From NCBI GenBank assembly GCA_964344185.1, contig CAYFMN010000001.1:62001-126000 (forward strand): a stretch of 64,000 nucleotides of DNA. The letters run 5' to 3'. This document shows, piece by piece, positions 39,391 through 48,661 of the stretch (the stretch's first letter is position 1; each line of letters starts with the position of its first letter). The position numbers were made by a program, and so were the translations under genes. A model generated the notes under the pieces. It saw only the letters and a list, made by a program, of their open reading frames with translations, had not been told where the DNA came from and did no database searches. This DNA is from JAJDAT01 sp964344185 (GTDB taxonomy: Bacteria > Nitrospinota > Nitrospinia > Nitrospinales > JAJDAT01).

Positions 39391-40789
39391 TTGCCCCTCC
39401 TTGCGTCAGAATTAAACCAAATAGCATTGACGTCCAGATAGTCGCTACAAACCAAGCTGGAAAGTTTTGCATTGCATGCTCTAAACGTTTTTCATGCAAA
39501 TACCAATGCGAAGCCAACAACCCAATAACAACAACTAAAACTTGTATTATTTCCAGAGTAGGTAAAATCTCAACTCCTGTTCCTGAAAAGTTAAAGAGTG
39601 ACTCCATAAGCAACCACGCCGATGCAAAGTCTTTTGCGCGAAAAAACACCCATCCAACGCAAACAAAGAAAAACGTAAGCATACCAAGCGTAAATCTTCC
39701 AGTCGCTGTTTTTATCCACTCGCAATTCCCAAACTTTTGACGTAATAGATGTTCCACAACCAAGTAGCTTCCATGCAAAGCTCCCCAGGCTATAAAAGTC
39801 CAGGAGGCCCCATGCCAAAGTCCGCCTAATAACATAGTGACCATTAAATTAATCAAGGTCCTAACACGACCGCATCGATTGCCCCCAAGAGGAATATAGA
39901 GATAATCTCTCAACCATGTTGAGAGAGTCATATGCCAACGTCGCCAAAAGTCGGAAAATCCAATCGCGGCATAAGGAGAACGGAAATTATCAGGAAGCGT
40001 AAAACCTAAGCAAAGAGCCACTCCAATGGCGCAAGTTGAATAACCGGCAAAATCGCAAAAAATTTGAGCTGCAAAAGCAAATACGCCAAGCCAGGCGTCT
40101 AAAACAAAAATGGAACCATCCGAATGTCCAAAAACCGTATCTGATGCAGAAGAAAGCATCCCATCAGCCAACACAACTTTTTGAAATAAACCCAACGTAA
40201 TAAAATAAAGCCCCCAGCCAAACTGATCTCGCGTCGCTCTTTTAGGTTTTTCACATTGAGGTAAAAAATCAGCGGCTCTTACAATAGGGCCCGCCACAAG
40301 CTGAGGGAAAAATGTGACATAAAGAGCAAAATCTAAAAAAGATTTGCCGGGCTTTGCCTTTCTAAAATAAATATCTAAAGTATAAGAAAGGGTTTGGAAA
40401 GTATAAAAAGATATCCCAACGGGTAGAATTATATTTGGAGCCGCCGCTTGAAAATCCACTCCTATAAGGTTAAGACCCGCAATAAAGTTTTCTAATAAAA
40501 ATTCTCCATATTTGAAAAATCCCAACAATCCCAAATTAACCAGTAAGCTTATCGACAACAAAAATCGGCGTTGGTTATTTCTTTCTTCGCCCTCTAAAGC
40601 CTTAGCTACATACCAGTCCACTAATGTAGAAATCCATAAAAGTATTACAAAAGGAGGATTCCAAGCGGCGTAGAATATATAACTAGCGCTCAACAAAACC
40701 GTTTTTTGAATTTTCCAGGACCGAATTGTGTAATGAAGAATTACAACCGCTAAAAAAAATACAATAAAAGTTAGGGAGTTAAATAACAT
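39365..40789 (-). CDS. MBOAT family O-acyltransferase (AlgI-like)
   Basis: 474 aa, about eleven membrane helices. MLFNSLTFIVFFLAVVILHY, PVGISFYTFQTLSYTLDIYF, FWRRWHMTLSTWLRDYLYIP and GLWHGASWTFIAWGALHG (with the catalytic His) are the hallmarks of the AlgI/DltB-type membrane-bound O-acyltransferases. It would pass an acyl group across the membrane to the SGNH-like partner encoded next. It is the fourth gene of the mgtE-led operon, 44 bp after the C26 amidotransferase. No alginate or DltA genes are here, so the acylated product is unknown. Confidence 0.92.
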   Translation of the reverse strand: MLFNSLTFIVFFLAVVILHYTIRSWKIQKTVLLSASYIFYAAWNPPFVILLWISTLVDWYVAKALEGEERNNQRRFLLSISLLVNLGLLGFFKYGEFLLENFIAGLNLIGVDFQAAAPNIILPVGISFYTFQTLSYTLDIYFRKAKPGKSFLDFALYVTFFPQLVAGPIVRAADFLPQCEKPKRATRDQFGWGLYFITLGLFQKVVLADGMLSSASDTVFGHSDGSIFVLDAWLGVFAFAAQIFCDFAGYSTCAIGVALCLGFTLPDNFRSPYAAIGFSDFWRRWHMTLSTWLRDYLYIPLGGNRCGRVRTLINLMVTMLLGGLWHGASWTFIAWGALHGSYLVVEHLLRQKFGNCEWIKTATGRFTLGMLTFFFVCVGWVFFRAKDFASAWLLMESLFNFSGTGVEILPTLEIIQVLVVVIGLLASHWYLHEKRLEHAMQNFPAWFVATIWTSMLFGLILTQGGANAFIYFQF

Positions 40790-40833
40790 TTTAGGAAAGG
40801 AACTTTTTTGAGACGAAGACTAATGACAAAAAG

Positions 40834-41538
40834 TCATTTACGATATTCCGAAAAGCTATTGGAGCTTTTGGCTTTTTTTACAAGAGCCTTAAATAAACGT
40901 TGATGTTTCGCGCTTTGGGGCAGATATTCCGGATGCCATTGTACGCCGACAAGAAATGGGTGAGTGGGACATTCTATAGCTTGAATGATGCCGTAATCGT
41001 CCCTTGCTACAACCTCAAGTCCTTTTCCTAACCGGTCAATTGATTGGTGATGTAAACAATTAATAAGATGACGATGACCGCCCATAATTTGGTTTAAATA
41101 ACTTTGTAATTCAATATCGACGCTTTTTTTGGGCAATATAGTTCTCATTTTAGGAGCATTTTCGTAAATTTCATAGATATCAGTATGTAAATTCCCTCCC
41201 AGATGAATATTGATCATTTGAGCGCCACGACAAATACCTAAGATGGGAATATTCCGCTCTAACGCTACCGATAACAACTTATGCTCTAATTGATCTCTTT
41301 CATCATCAATCCGAACATTAATTTGAACTTGGCCGCCATATATCTCTGCATTAATGTCATCGCCGCCGCCAATAATTAGTCCGTCAAACTCATTTCCCTG
41401 ACTTTTATTTTTTGACGTTAATCTAATAGCGCGACCGCCCGCTCTCCATACGGCCAAATAATTAAACCACCAGGACATAAGTCCTCCTTTTACCGAGGTG
41501 GTAACTCCAATTGACGGTCGTTTTATTTTTGAATCCAC
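40834..41538 (-). CDS. Class I glutamine amidotransferase, peptidase C26 family
   Basis: 234 aa. The nucleophile elbow GICRGAQMINIHLGG (Cys) and VQWHPEYLP (His) place it with the gamma-glutamyl hydrolase/PuuD-like C26 peptidases. GTG start overlapping the end of the amidoligase gene by 16 bp, so the two are translationally coupled. C26-type enzymes next to Amidoligase_2 genes are a recurring pair; the C26 protein may release or trim gamma-glutamyl amides made by the ligase, or supply ammonia. Exact substrate unknown. Confidence 0.88.
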   Translation of the reverse strand: MDSKIKRPSIGVTTSVKGGLMSWWFNYLAVWRAGGRAIRLTSKNKSQGNEFDGLIIGGGDDINAEIYGGQVQINVRIDDERDQLEHKLLSVALERNIPILGICRGAQMINIHLGGNLHTDIYEIYENAPKMRTILPKKSVDIELQSYLNQIMGGHRHLINCLHHQSIDRLGKGLEVVARDDYGIIQAIECPTHPFLVGVQWHPEYLPQSAKHQRLFKALVKKAKSSNSFSEYRK

Positions 41539-42521
41539 TTTTTAACTTCGGCGGTCCAGTTTTCAGTTAGTTTGCTTTGAAAATGTTTAATATAAGCCGC
41601 GCTCATATTTTTAATTTTGTCTGGCGAGTTTGCCAACTCTTCTACTTTTACCCAAAGGTTCCATTCAGACGCCAAACTCCAATCAGAGTCATTCAGGCGA
41701 CAATCGGGGAGGCGATAATGATAAGTAGGGCGGGCTGAGGTCAAAGTATCTTTCATTTGGCTTTGCACTCGATTCTTAGCTAAATGAGTGAACAGTGGAA
41801 GTAAATCCAATTCACGATTACGCGTTGGATTATCAAGAATATAATCGTCTATAAGTTGATCAATCTCCGGAGCGTATTCAGGAGATAAAACCTTGATCGC
41901 ATATGACCTGGGAAACTTATTAATATATGGCAACAACCGGCGCATCAAATCGATGTTCATGATTTCATGAAACCAGTCGCTTAGCAAAAGAAACGCTCTT
42001 AAATGATTTAGTATCGATTTCGCTTTTAAAGAAGAGGCTTCCGGATTAATATGCACCCCAAAAGCATAAAAAAATCCTTCATCCGTACCTTCCACCCCCA
42101 ATTCTTTTAATCCTGCAATCAAGGAGTTTAATTCTTCCAAGCTGTCTATTGGAACCGGACTTGAAATGACCTCATAAGGAACTACTACTTTACCAATATC
42201 TCCAAGCAACTCATAAAACTTCTCTTTCGCCTCAGATTTAGAAAAGTACTCCAATATTTTATCATCTAAATCGCCTTTAGATTCCGGATGCACAAATTGA
42301 GTGTCAAGTTGAACAGAAAAAGTTCCTAGACTTGAATTTAATACCTCAAAATAGTGAGGATTGATTTTTTTTAGATGGCCGCCAAATAGCGTTACAATTT
42401 TTTGGGCAATTTTGTAACAATCCTTAGCCGCAAACTCAATTTCAAAGCCAACTTTTCGTATCTTTCCCGACTCATTTTGAACGATAGGGGGCCGTAAAAA
42501 TTTTTCGTTTACAGCATTCAT
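41523..42521 (-). CDS. Amidoligase_2-like (glutamine synthetase-fold) protein
   Basis: 332 aa. KVGFEIEFAAKD near residue 25 is the Glu-rich metal/ATP strand of the Amidoligase_2 family, and FGVHINPEASS (about 150) its second metal site, as in glutamine synthetase and glutamate-cysteine ligase folds. Such enzymes join amines to carboxylates using ATP. It lies 12 bp after mgtE and overlaps the C26 amidotransferase. By comparative genomics the family has been linked to peptide and cell-wall modification, but few members have been tested. Confidence 0.78.
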   Translation of the reverse strand: MNAVNEKFLRPPIVQNESGKIRKVGFEIEFAAKDCYKIAQKIVTLFGGHLKKINPHYFEVLNSSLGTFSVQLDTQFVHPESKGDLDDKILEYFSKSEAKEKFYELLGDIGKVVVPYEVISSPVPIDSLEELNSLIAGLKELGVEGTDEGFFYAFGVHINPEASSLKAKSILNHLRAFLLLSDWFHEIMNIDLMRRLLPYINKFPRSYAIKVLSPEYAPEIDQLIDDYILDNPTRNRELDLLPLFTHLAKNRVQSQMKDTLTSARPTYHYRLPDCRLNDSDWSLASEWNLWVKVEELANSPDKIKNMSAAYIKHFQSKLTENWTAEVKKWIQK

Positions 42522-42533
42522 AGCGGAAAAATT

Positions 42534-43886
42534 CTAAATTAAAGAATAAATAAGTCCCGTTGCGGATAAATAGATAATAAGCCCAATAATATCATTTGCA
42601 ACCGTTATAAAAGGTCCGGCGCTAATAGCCGGGTCCATTTCGCAACGCATAAGAACTATAGGAGCTAACGAACCAACAAACGCCGCGACGCTAACAGCCA
42701 GTACAATACCTGCGCCAACGGTTAAACCCATAACAGGAGAGGAGTGTAAAACCGGGCTCGCAATAAGAGCGATCACAGCGCCGCATAAACTTCCGAAAAT
42801 AGCTCCATTAAGAATTCCAACTCCAATTTCGCTCATAACAACCGTTTTTAAATTATCCGATTGTATATCCCCGGTAGCGGTACCGCGCACAATTACCGTC
42901 GCGCCCTGGATTCCTACATTGCCAGCAAGACCGATAACAAAAGGAACAAAATAAATAACCGTAGTGAAGTCTTGTAAGATGTCTGCATAATAACGTAATA
43001 TAAACGCGCTCATAATCCCTCCAATAAAAGTCGTTAACAGCCAGGGAGCTCTCGCAAAAACCTTACTCAATGTCTTTTTTGCAAAAGGATCGACCTTTGA
43101 AGTTCCCACCATTGTGAAAATATCTTCGTCGGCAATATCTTGAATGGCGTGAATTACGTCGTCAAATGTAATGATTCCTTGAATAACATTATTCTCATTC
43201 ACTACTGGAACCGCGCTTAGCTTTTCATGGTCCATTATATTGGCAACTTTTTCGCACCCATCTTCTAAATGCACTTTTGGATTATTTTTCCGCATGAATT
43301 GCCTGGCTTGCCAATTTGAAGGCACATGTAAAAGATCCCGTAATTTAAAAAAACCAAGCAATTCGTTTCTTTCATTGGCGACGTAAAAATAGGGCAGCGT
43401 ATCGGAATGTCCAGTGTTTTTAAATTGTATTAAAATCTTTGCGGCAGTTTCAGACGGCAAAACTTTATTAAAGGACAAAGCCATTAAACTGCCGGCGGTT
43501 TCTTCTCCGTGCCGAATAAGGTTTTTAATATTTCCGGCTACCTTGGGAGCCATCAAAGACAAAATTAAATTTTGCCGTTCTTCAGGAAGGTTCTGAATAA
43601 TATCCGTCGCGTCGTCTTCCGGCATTTCCTTTAAGAAATTGGCGACAAAATCATCATCCAAAATGTTCAGAATTTCAACTCGGCTGTCTTGATCGGTTTC
43701 ATTTAAAAGGTCTTGTTTCTTTTTACGTTCTTTAAGAACATGGAATATGCGTACCTTTTCTTTTTTGGGAAACTCGTGAATCAAACGCGCCAACTCAAAA
43801 TGGTCGTTTGAATTAACGAACTCTGAAAAAGACTCCTCCGTAGTTTCGCTGTCTTCTATTAATGTTTTTAATTCTTTTAGAAACAT
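42534..43886 (-). CDS. mgtE: Magnesium transporter MgtE
   Basis: 450 aa. N-terminal helical superhelix (about 30-130: LLNETDQDSRVEIL, LKEMPEDDATDIIQNLPEE), two CBS domains (about 135-255) and five C-terminal membrane helices with PFVIGLAGNVGIQGATVIVRG and DPAISAGPFITVANDIIG, the pore and metal-site segments. It is a Mg2+ channel gated by cytosolic Mg2+. Unusually, it heads an operon with the amidoligase; those enzymes need Mg-ATP. Only 154 bp separates its start from the divergent small gene, too short for an M-box riboswitch, and none is seen. Confidence 0.95.
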   Translation of the reverse strand: MFLKELKTLIEDSETTEESFSEFVNSNDHFELARLIHEFPKKEKVRIFHVLKERKKKQDLLNETDQDSRVEILNILDDDFVANFLKEMPEDDATDIIQNLPEERQNLILSLMAPKVAGNIKNLIRHGEETAGSLMALSFNKVLPSETAAKILIQFKNTGHSDTLPYFYVANERNELLGFFKLRDLLHVPSNWQARQFMRKNNPKVHLEDGCEKVANIMDHEKLSAVPVVNENNVIQGIITFDDVIHAIQDIADEDIFTMVGTSKVDPFAKKTLSKVFARAPWLLTTFIGGIMSAFILRYYADILQDFTTVIYFVPFVIGLAGNVGIQGATVIVRGTATGDIQSDNLKTVVMSEIGVGILNGAIFGSLCGAVIALIASPVLHSSPVMGLTVGAGIVLAVSVAAFVGSLAPIVLMRCEMDPAISAGPFITVANDIIGLIIYLSATGLIYSLI

Positions 43887-44005
43887 AAATTCAAACGCCC
43901 CATCAGATAATTCCGATACCAGGCTAAAATTACTTTCTTTTTTAAGTTAGAATTCTCTTATCTGGCGCCAAGTTACTTGCCGCAGAACATATAACTGTAT
44001 TAGAA

Positions 44006-44011
44006 TATAAT
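44006..44011 (+). promoter_or_regulatory. Candidate -10 box for the Lys-rich protein gene
   Basis: A perfect TATAAT 29 bp upstream of the start codon at 44041. No -35 box at 16-18 bases is convincing, so this is a weak call. Confidence 0.3.
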
Positions 44012-44040
44012 CAGTTTTGTTTGTTTCGAAAGGAGATTTT

Positions 44041-44283
44041 ATGATCATTGGTATGTCTCATCGGGATTTAGATCGGCTTAGAGATAGTCGCAAAAAAAAA
44101 TCCGTAACCCCAAGAAAAAAAAGAACCGCCGTTTTATCGAAAAAAACTAAAAATAAGACTTTTAAAAAGCTAGATAAAATGGATACAGCTCAATGCAAGG
44201 ACAATAAAGTTACCATTGACGAGTCTGTAAAAATGAATGGCGACTTTATGCGTACTGGATGGTACGTTCCAAAAAAGAAATAA
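44041..44283 (+). CDS. Small lysine-rich hypothetical protein
   Basis: 80 aa from the ATG at 44041, preceded by a strong AGGAG site; an upstream in-frame start at 44017 is not needed. The N-terminal half is very basic (SRKKKSVTPRKKRTAVLSKK, residues 16-35), the second half is mixed with one Cys and the end VPKKK. No signal peptide or membrane segment. A role in binding nucleic acid or ribosomes is possible from charge alone. It is expressed apart from its neighbours, divergent from mgtE and convergent with asnB. Confidence 0.65.
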   Translation: MIIGMSHRDLDRLRDSRKKKSVTPRKKRTAVLSKKTKNKTFKKLDKMDTAQCKDNKVTIDESVKMNGDFMRTGWYVPKKK

Positions 44284-44421
44284 CGCCAATATTCATTAAA
44301 ATAATATCCTAACCGATGTTTATGAGAAGCTGAAATAATTTTATTAATATTACTTCTTGTTAATGGTTAGCTTCATTATATTTCGATTAGTTTTTATATG
44401 ATTTCTGCGCTATCCGTTCAA

Positions 44422-46308
44422 TTAAATTGGTAAATTTACCGAAACCCATTTTTTTAATACATACAGCGCCCAAGGCCTGGACCAGGAAATTTTATCCGTT
44501 AAAAAATCATTCCATACCTCTTTAACGCTTTTTTCATCTATAAAGTCTTCTAATTGAGGTATTGAAGTCAAAAGTGTAGTCTCAACTTCATTTCTTAATT
44601 TTGTTTTCATCCAAAGCTGCATTGGAATAGTAAATCCCATTTTTTTTCTAAATACCGCTTCATCAGGCAACTTTTTCGGTAAAGCATCCAATAATAATGG
44701 CTTTTGTCTAGAGGGTTGAATCTTCAATTCGCTTGGAACTTGGAACATCAATTCAACCAATTTATGATCCAGTAAAGGAGCGCGAATTTCTAGACCATGC
44801 GCCATTCCCATGAAATCAGTGTCCCTTAATAACATATTGGTCATATAATGGGTCAATTCAAGATAAGAAATTTGATCAATTTCAGAACGACCGGCCAATC
44901 GCTTTTCAGCTCCTTCAGCTTCGTTCGCAAGGTCTTCCAAAAAACTAGAAAAAATGTTTTTGTCTTTGATTAAAGCTCCAATTTGCTCTTGGCAAAATAA
45001 AGCTCTAACTAAATAATAAGCGTTAACATATTTGCCGCGAATCAAATGGGAAAGTTTTGTCGATTTATCAGATCTTAATACCGAGAGGTCAAAAAGCTTT
45101 CCAAACGCATTTATGCAAGGAAGAGGGAAAGTTGAAAATATTTTTTCTATCTTTTTTATTTTTGGAACAGCCAGAAATGATTCATATCCCGCGAATAACT
45201 CATCGCCGCCAATTCCAGATAAGGCAACCTTTAAACCCGATTGACTGGCGCACCGGGAAATTAGATAAGTATTGATACCGTCAATCGTTGGCTGGTCCAT
45301 CGCCTCAATGGCGCTTGGCAAAGCTTCTAATAAGTTTAACTCGGTCAAGGGGTAGGGCAAATGGTCCGTTTTACACCTTTGGGCCACCATTTCAGCAAAC
45401 GGAGACTCGTCATACTCCTTATCGGCAAACCCCATAGAAATAGTTTTTATTTTGTTTTTCGATATTTGCGATGCAATACTTAATATAGAACTTGAATCAA
45501 TACCCCCGCTTAAAAACGATCCAACAGGCACATCGCTCACCAAACGATACTTAACTGACTCAACCAGCCGCTCTTTAATAGCCTCATTTAAATCAACGCC
45601 TTTGGATAAAAGCAATTCGTTATTAAACGGATTCCAATATTCAAACTCTTTATCTCCATTTGGAGAAATTTCCATAAAATGGGCCGGTTTTAACTCTTTA
45701 ATTCCTGAAATTATCGCCTTTGGAAGCTCAGATCGACCAAAAGACAGATAATTTAGCGTTCCAACTGGATTAATAGAAAAATTAACCAGTTTGGAAGCTA
45801 AGATAGACCGAATTTCAGATGAAAATATGAAAAAATCGTTATTTTTGAAATAATATAAAGGCTTTTTTCCGATACGGTCTCTGGCAAAGAAAAGAGTCTG
45901 TTTATCGACATCGCAAATACAAAATGCATACATACCGCGAAACCGGTCTAAGCATCTTAAACCGTTCTGCTGATAGTCAGCCAAAACCACCTCAGTATCT
46001 GAATTAGATTTAAAAGGATAGTTTTTAGCCAAGTCTTGCTTAAGCTCTTGAAAGTTATAAACTTCTCCATTAAACACTATCCATTGGTTTTGTCCCTGAT
46101 TAGACATTGGTTGATGCGCATTTTGAGATAGATCAATAATGGAAAGGCGTTGATGCCCAAGAAAAACGTCCCAACCGTTATCAAATGATAATTCGACTGA
46201 GCCACTGTCATCGGGACCACGATGCTCTATAGCAGCCATCATTCGACTTAAAGCATGTCTACCTCGACCGCTTTTTTTAAAATCAATTATTCCAGCGATT
46301 CCACACAT
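44422..46308 (-). CDS. asnB: Asparagine synthase (glutamine-hydrolysing)
   Basis: 628 aa. MCGIAGIID starts with the nucleophilic Cys2 of the N-terminal glutaminase; the ATP-binding PP-loop is SFLSGGIDSSS near residue 265. It makes asparagine from aspartate, glutamine and ATP; relatives of this length (about 630 aa) also amidate sugars or peptides in surface-polysaccharide clusters. It stands alone between two plus-strand genes. Confidence 0.93.
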   Translation of the reverse strand: MCGIAGIIDFKKSGRGRHALSRMMAAIEHRGPDDSGSVELSFDNGWDVFLGHQRLSIIDLSQNAHQPMSNQGQNQWIVFNGEVYNFQELKQDLAKNYPFKSNSDTEVVLADYQQNGLRCLDRFRGMYAFCICDVDKQTLFFARDRIGKKPLYYFKNNDFFIFSSEIRSILASKLVNFSINPVGTLNYLSFGRSELPKAIISGIKELKPAHFMEISPNGDKEFEYWNPFNNELLLSKGVDLNEAIKERLVESVKYRLVSDVPVGSFLSGGIDSSSILSIASQISKNKIKTISMGFADKEYDESPFAEMVAQRCKTDHLPYPLTELNLLEALPSAIEAMDQPTIDGINTYLISRCASQSGLKVALSGIGGDELFAGYESFLAVPKIKKIEKIFSTFPLPCINAFGKLFDLSVLRSDKSTKLSHLIRGKYVNAYYLVRALFCQEQIGALIKDKNIFSSFLEDLANEAEGAEKRLAGRSEIDQISYLELTHYMTNMLLRDTDFMGMAHGLEIRAPLLDHKLVELMFQVPSELKIQPSRQKPLLLDALPKKLPDEAVFRKKMGFTIPMQLWMKTKLRNEVETTLLTSIPQLEDFIDEKSVKEVWNDFLTDKISWSRPWALYVLKKWVSVNLPI

Positions 46309-46496
46309 ATTTTTTAAAAGAAAATAAAAACCAAAGGCTTATTTTAAAAGCAAATACAGGAAACAGACAAAACAAAAATCAAATACATAAGTTCCCATAA
46401 GATATATTATGTTAACTAATAAATAAAAATCTTTAAGTTTTGCCGAGCATCAAATACAGGACTAACCTTTTTAACTTTTTAAGGATAAATTACAAG

Positions 46497-46778
46497 ATGG
46501 CTGAAATAGTATTTGAATCCGATAATATTTCCAAACAAGTTGCAGATGGGTCAAAAATTGCCGCAGTTGCGGATGAAGCCCAGGCAAGCTTACCTTTTGG
46601 CTGCCGTGAAGCAAGTTGTGGAGCTTGTAGACTCTTGGTGCTTGAAGGGATGGAAAACTTGTCAGACGTGATTGATGACGAAATTGACGTTTTAGGACAA
46701 GATAAAGTTAATGAAGGTTATCGTTTAGGATGCCAAATTTCGATAAAATCAGGAAAAGTCGTAATTAGAAATGGATAG
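46497..46778 (+). CDS. 2Fe-2S plant-type ferredoxin
   Basis: 93 aa from the ATG at 46497, with AAGGA upstream; an in-frame TTG at 46440 would add 19 unlikely residues. FGCREASCGACRLLV and the later RLGCQI supply the four Cys (C-x4-C-x2-C...C) of a plant/chloroplast-type [2Fe-2S] centre. It is an electron carrier with unknown partners. Its stop lies 1 bp from that of the convergent transketolase subunit gene. Confidence 0.9.
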   Translation: MAEIVFESDNISKQVADGSKIAAVADEAQASLPFGCREASCGACRLLVLEGMENLSDVIDDEIDVLGQDKVNEGYRLGCQISIKSGKVVIRNG

Positions 46779-46779
46779 T

Positions 46780-47718
46780 TTAAGGTTTTTCTTGGCGGAC
46801 ATCTTGAATAGCTTTAGCAAGATGTTCCGCTGAAAGACCGTATTTTTGGAAAAGATCTTTCGCTGTTCCAGTTTCTGCAAATGTATCGTTAACGCCTATT
46901 TTCCTAAATGGGACATAAACTTTATTTTCCACTAACGTAGACAACACAGCGTCGCCCAAGCCCCCAATCACGTTATGATCCTCTGCTGTGACTACAGCCC
47001 CATTCTTTTTCGCTTGTTCAACTATGACTTGCGCATCAATTGGCTTTATTGTTGAAATGTTCACTAAAGTTACGTCAACATTGCTTTTAGAGCAAATTTC
47101 AATTGCCTTCATAGCTTCCTGAACCATAATACCAGTTGCGAACACAACAATATCTTTTCCTTGTTTTAAGACATTAGCCTTGCCAATTTGAAATTTTGTA
47201 GAAGAGTCATAAACGCCTTCCACCTTGGGTCGGCCTAGCCTCAAATAAACTGGGCCTTCATGGTCGACCAGCGCTTTTGTCGCTTGATAAGCCTCTTCCC
47301 AATCAGCGGGCTGAATAACGGTCATATTCGGCATAGCCCTCGTATAAGCTAGATCAACAATCATTTGGGCTGTTGGACCGTCTTCACCCACCGCAATTCC
47401 AGCATGGGTACCGGCAAGCTTAACGTTTGTGTTCGAATATGCCAAACTTACGAGAATCTGGTCCATAGTTCTTCCAAGGAGAAAGCAGGCAAACCCCGTT
47501 GCGAACGCAACTTTTCCTGTCGTAGCCAACCCCGCAGCCGTACAAACCATATCCCCTTCGCTAATTCCCATATTGAAGAATTTTTGAGGAAACTTTTGGC
47601 CAAACTTTTTAGTTCGCGTACTATCGCTAACGCCCGCGTCTAACACTACAACCTTGGAGTTATCGCCTAAGTCTTCCAGGGCAGCTCCATATCCGTCTCT
47701 TGTCGCTCCAGCTTTCAT
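46780..47718 (-). CDS. Transketolase, C-terminal subunit
   Basis: 312 aa carrying the Pyr and C-terminal domains of transketolase: VVLDAGVSDSTRTKKFGQKF, FFNMGISEGDMVCTAAGLA, AGTHAGIAVGEDGPTAQ, LRLGRPKVEGVYD. Together with the N-terminal subunit encoded just upstream (4-bp ATGA overlap) it forms a split transketolase, which transfers two-carbon units between sugar phosphates. It links with rpiB to the pentose phosphate pathway or Calvin-type reactions. Split forms are common in archaea and many bacteria. Confidence 0.95.
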   Translation of the reverse strand: MKAGATRDGYGAALEDLGDNSKVVVLDAGVSDSTRTKKFGQKFPQKFFNMGISEGDMVCTAAGLATTGKVAFATGFACFLLGRTMDQILVSLAYSNTNVKLAGTHAGIAVGEDGPTAQMIVDLAYTRAMPNMTVIQPADWEEAYQATKALVDHEGPVYLRLGRPKVEGVYDSSTKFQIGKANVLKQGKDIVVFATGIMVQEAMKAIEICSKSNVDVTLVNISTIKPIDAQVIVEQAKKNGAVVTAEDHNVIGGLGDAVLSTLVENKVYVPFRKIGVNDTFAETGTAKDLFQKYGLSAEHLAKAIQDVRQEKP

Positions 47719-48551
47719 TCTAATTCCTTCAAGGCCTTTTCATAATCTTCAGTGGATGGAGCGACGCCATGCCAGGACGTGTTATTCTCCATGAAACTAA
47801 CTCCTTTTCCCTTAACAGTATCGGCAATAATTACTTTAGGCTGACCCGCAGGCGGCTTTTGATTGAGGGCGTTAACTATTTCGTCCATATTATGACCGTC
47901 AATACGAACGCTATGCCAGCCAAAGGCTTTCCATTTATCTTCTAATGGCTCTAAGTCTTTTAAATCCTTTGTGGCGCTATCTTGAGCTAACTTATTGTAA
48001 TCCACAATGGCCGTTAAGTTATCCAACTTGAATTTCACCGAACTCATAGCGGCTTCCCATACTTGGCCTTCTTGCAACTCACCATCGCCCATCAAAACAT
48101 AAACCTTATAATCCAAGCCATCCAAACGCGCGCCAAGAGCCATGCCATTACCAACGCTAAGCCCCTGTCCCAAACTGCCGGTTGCAATTTCAACTCCAGG
48201 CGTTTTGGGGTGTGGGTGTCCAGAAAGGAACAATTCGCTATTAATTTTTCTATAATCAGACAACTTGGAAGCGTCAAACAAACCCGCCATAGAAAGCGTC
48301 GAATATAGCAATCCTGTGCAGTGCCCCTTACTGAGCACAAAGCGATCCCTGGTTGGATCTTTAGGATTTTTAGGGTCAAATCTCATTTGTCCAAAAAAAA
48401 TGGCGGCAATCAAATCCGCCGCCGACAAACTACCCCCAGGGTGTCCGGAACCCGCTTGATAAATAATTTCCAGGCTTTTTTTTCGTAATTCTTTTGAAAT
48501 TCTCCGTAATTCGGCAATATCGCTTACCACGGAACTTGTAGAACTTTCCAT
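47715..48551 (-). CDS. Transketolase, N-terminal subunit
   Basis: 278 aa, the thiamine-diphosphate PP domain: AGSGHPGGSLSAADLIAA, KGHCTGLLYSTL, TGSLGQGLSVGNGMALGA, and the Mg-TPP motif GDGELQEGQVWEAAM ending with DYN. Its stop overlaps the start of the C-terminal subunit gene. ATG start. The 110 bp upstream are AT-rich without a clear promoter. Confidence 0.95.
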   Translation of the reverse strand: MESSTSSVVSDIAELRRISKELRKKSLEIIYQAGSGHPGGSLSAADLIAAIFFGQMRFDPKNPKDPTRDRFVLSKGHCTGLLYSTLSMAGLFDASKLSDYRKINSELFLSGHPHPKTPGVEIATGSLGQGLSVGNGMALGARLDGLDYKVYVLMGDGELQEGQVWEAAMSSVKFKLDNLTAIVDYNKLAQDSATKDLKDLEPLEDKWKAFGWHSVRIDGHNMDEIVNALNQKPPAGQPKVIIADTVKGKGVSFMENNTSWHGVAPSTEDYEKALKELE

Positions 48552-48661
48552 AAAGTAAAATAAAGTATATAGGCGTTAAAAGTAACTATATATACAATAT
48601 TTCCTTGATTAAACAAAGCAATTATTTAGGAAGGAAAGATTAAGGCAATAGATCTTTACAT

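Noticed and set aside
43887..44040. M-box magnesium riboswitch upstream of mgtE
   Set aside because: The spacer is 154 bp, shared with a divergent promoter, and has no recognisable M-box helices.
44284..44421. GAAGCT...AGCTTC inverted repeat between convergent genes
   Set aside because: Only 6 bp with a loop of about 40 nt and no T tract; not a credible terminator.
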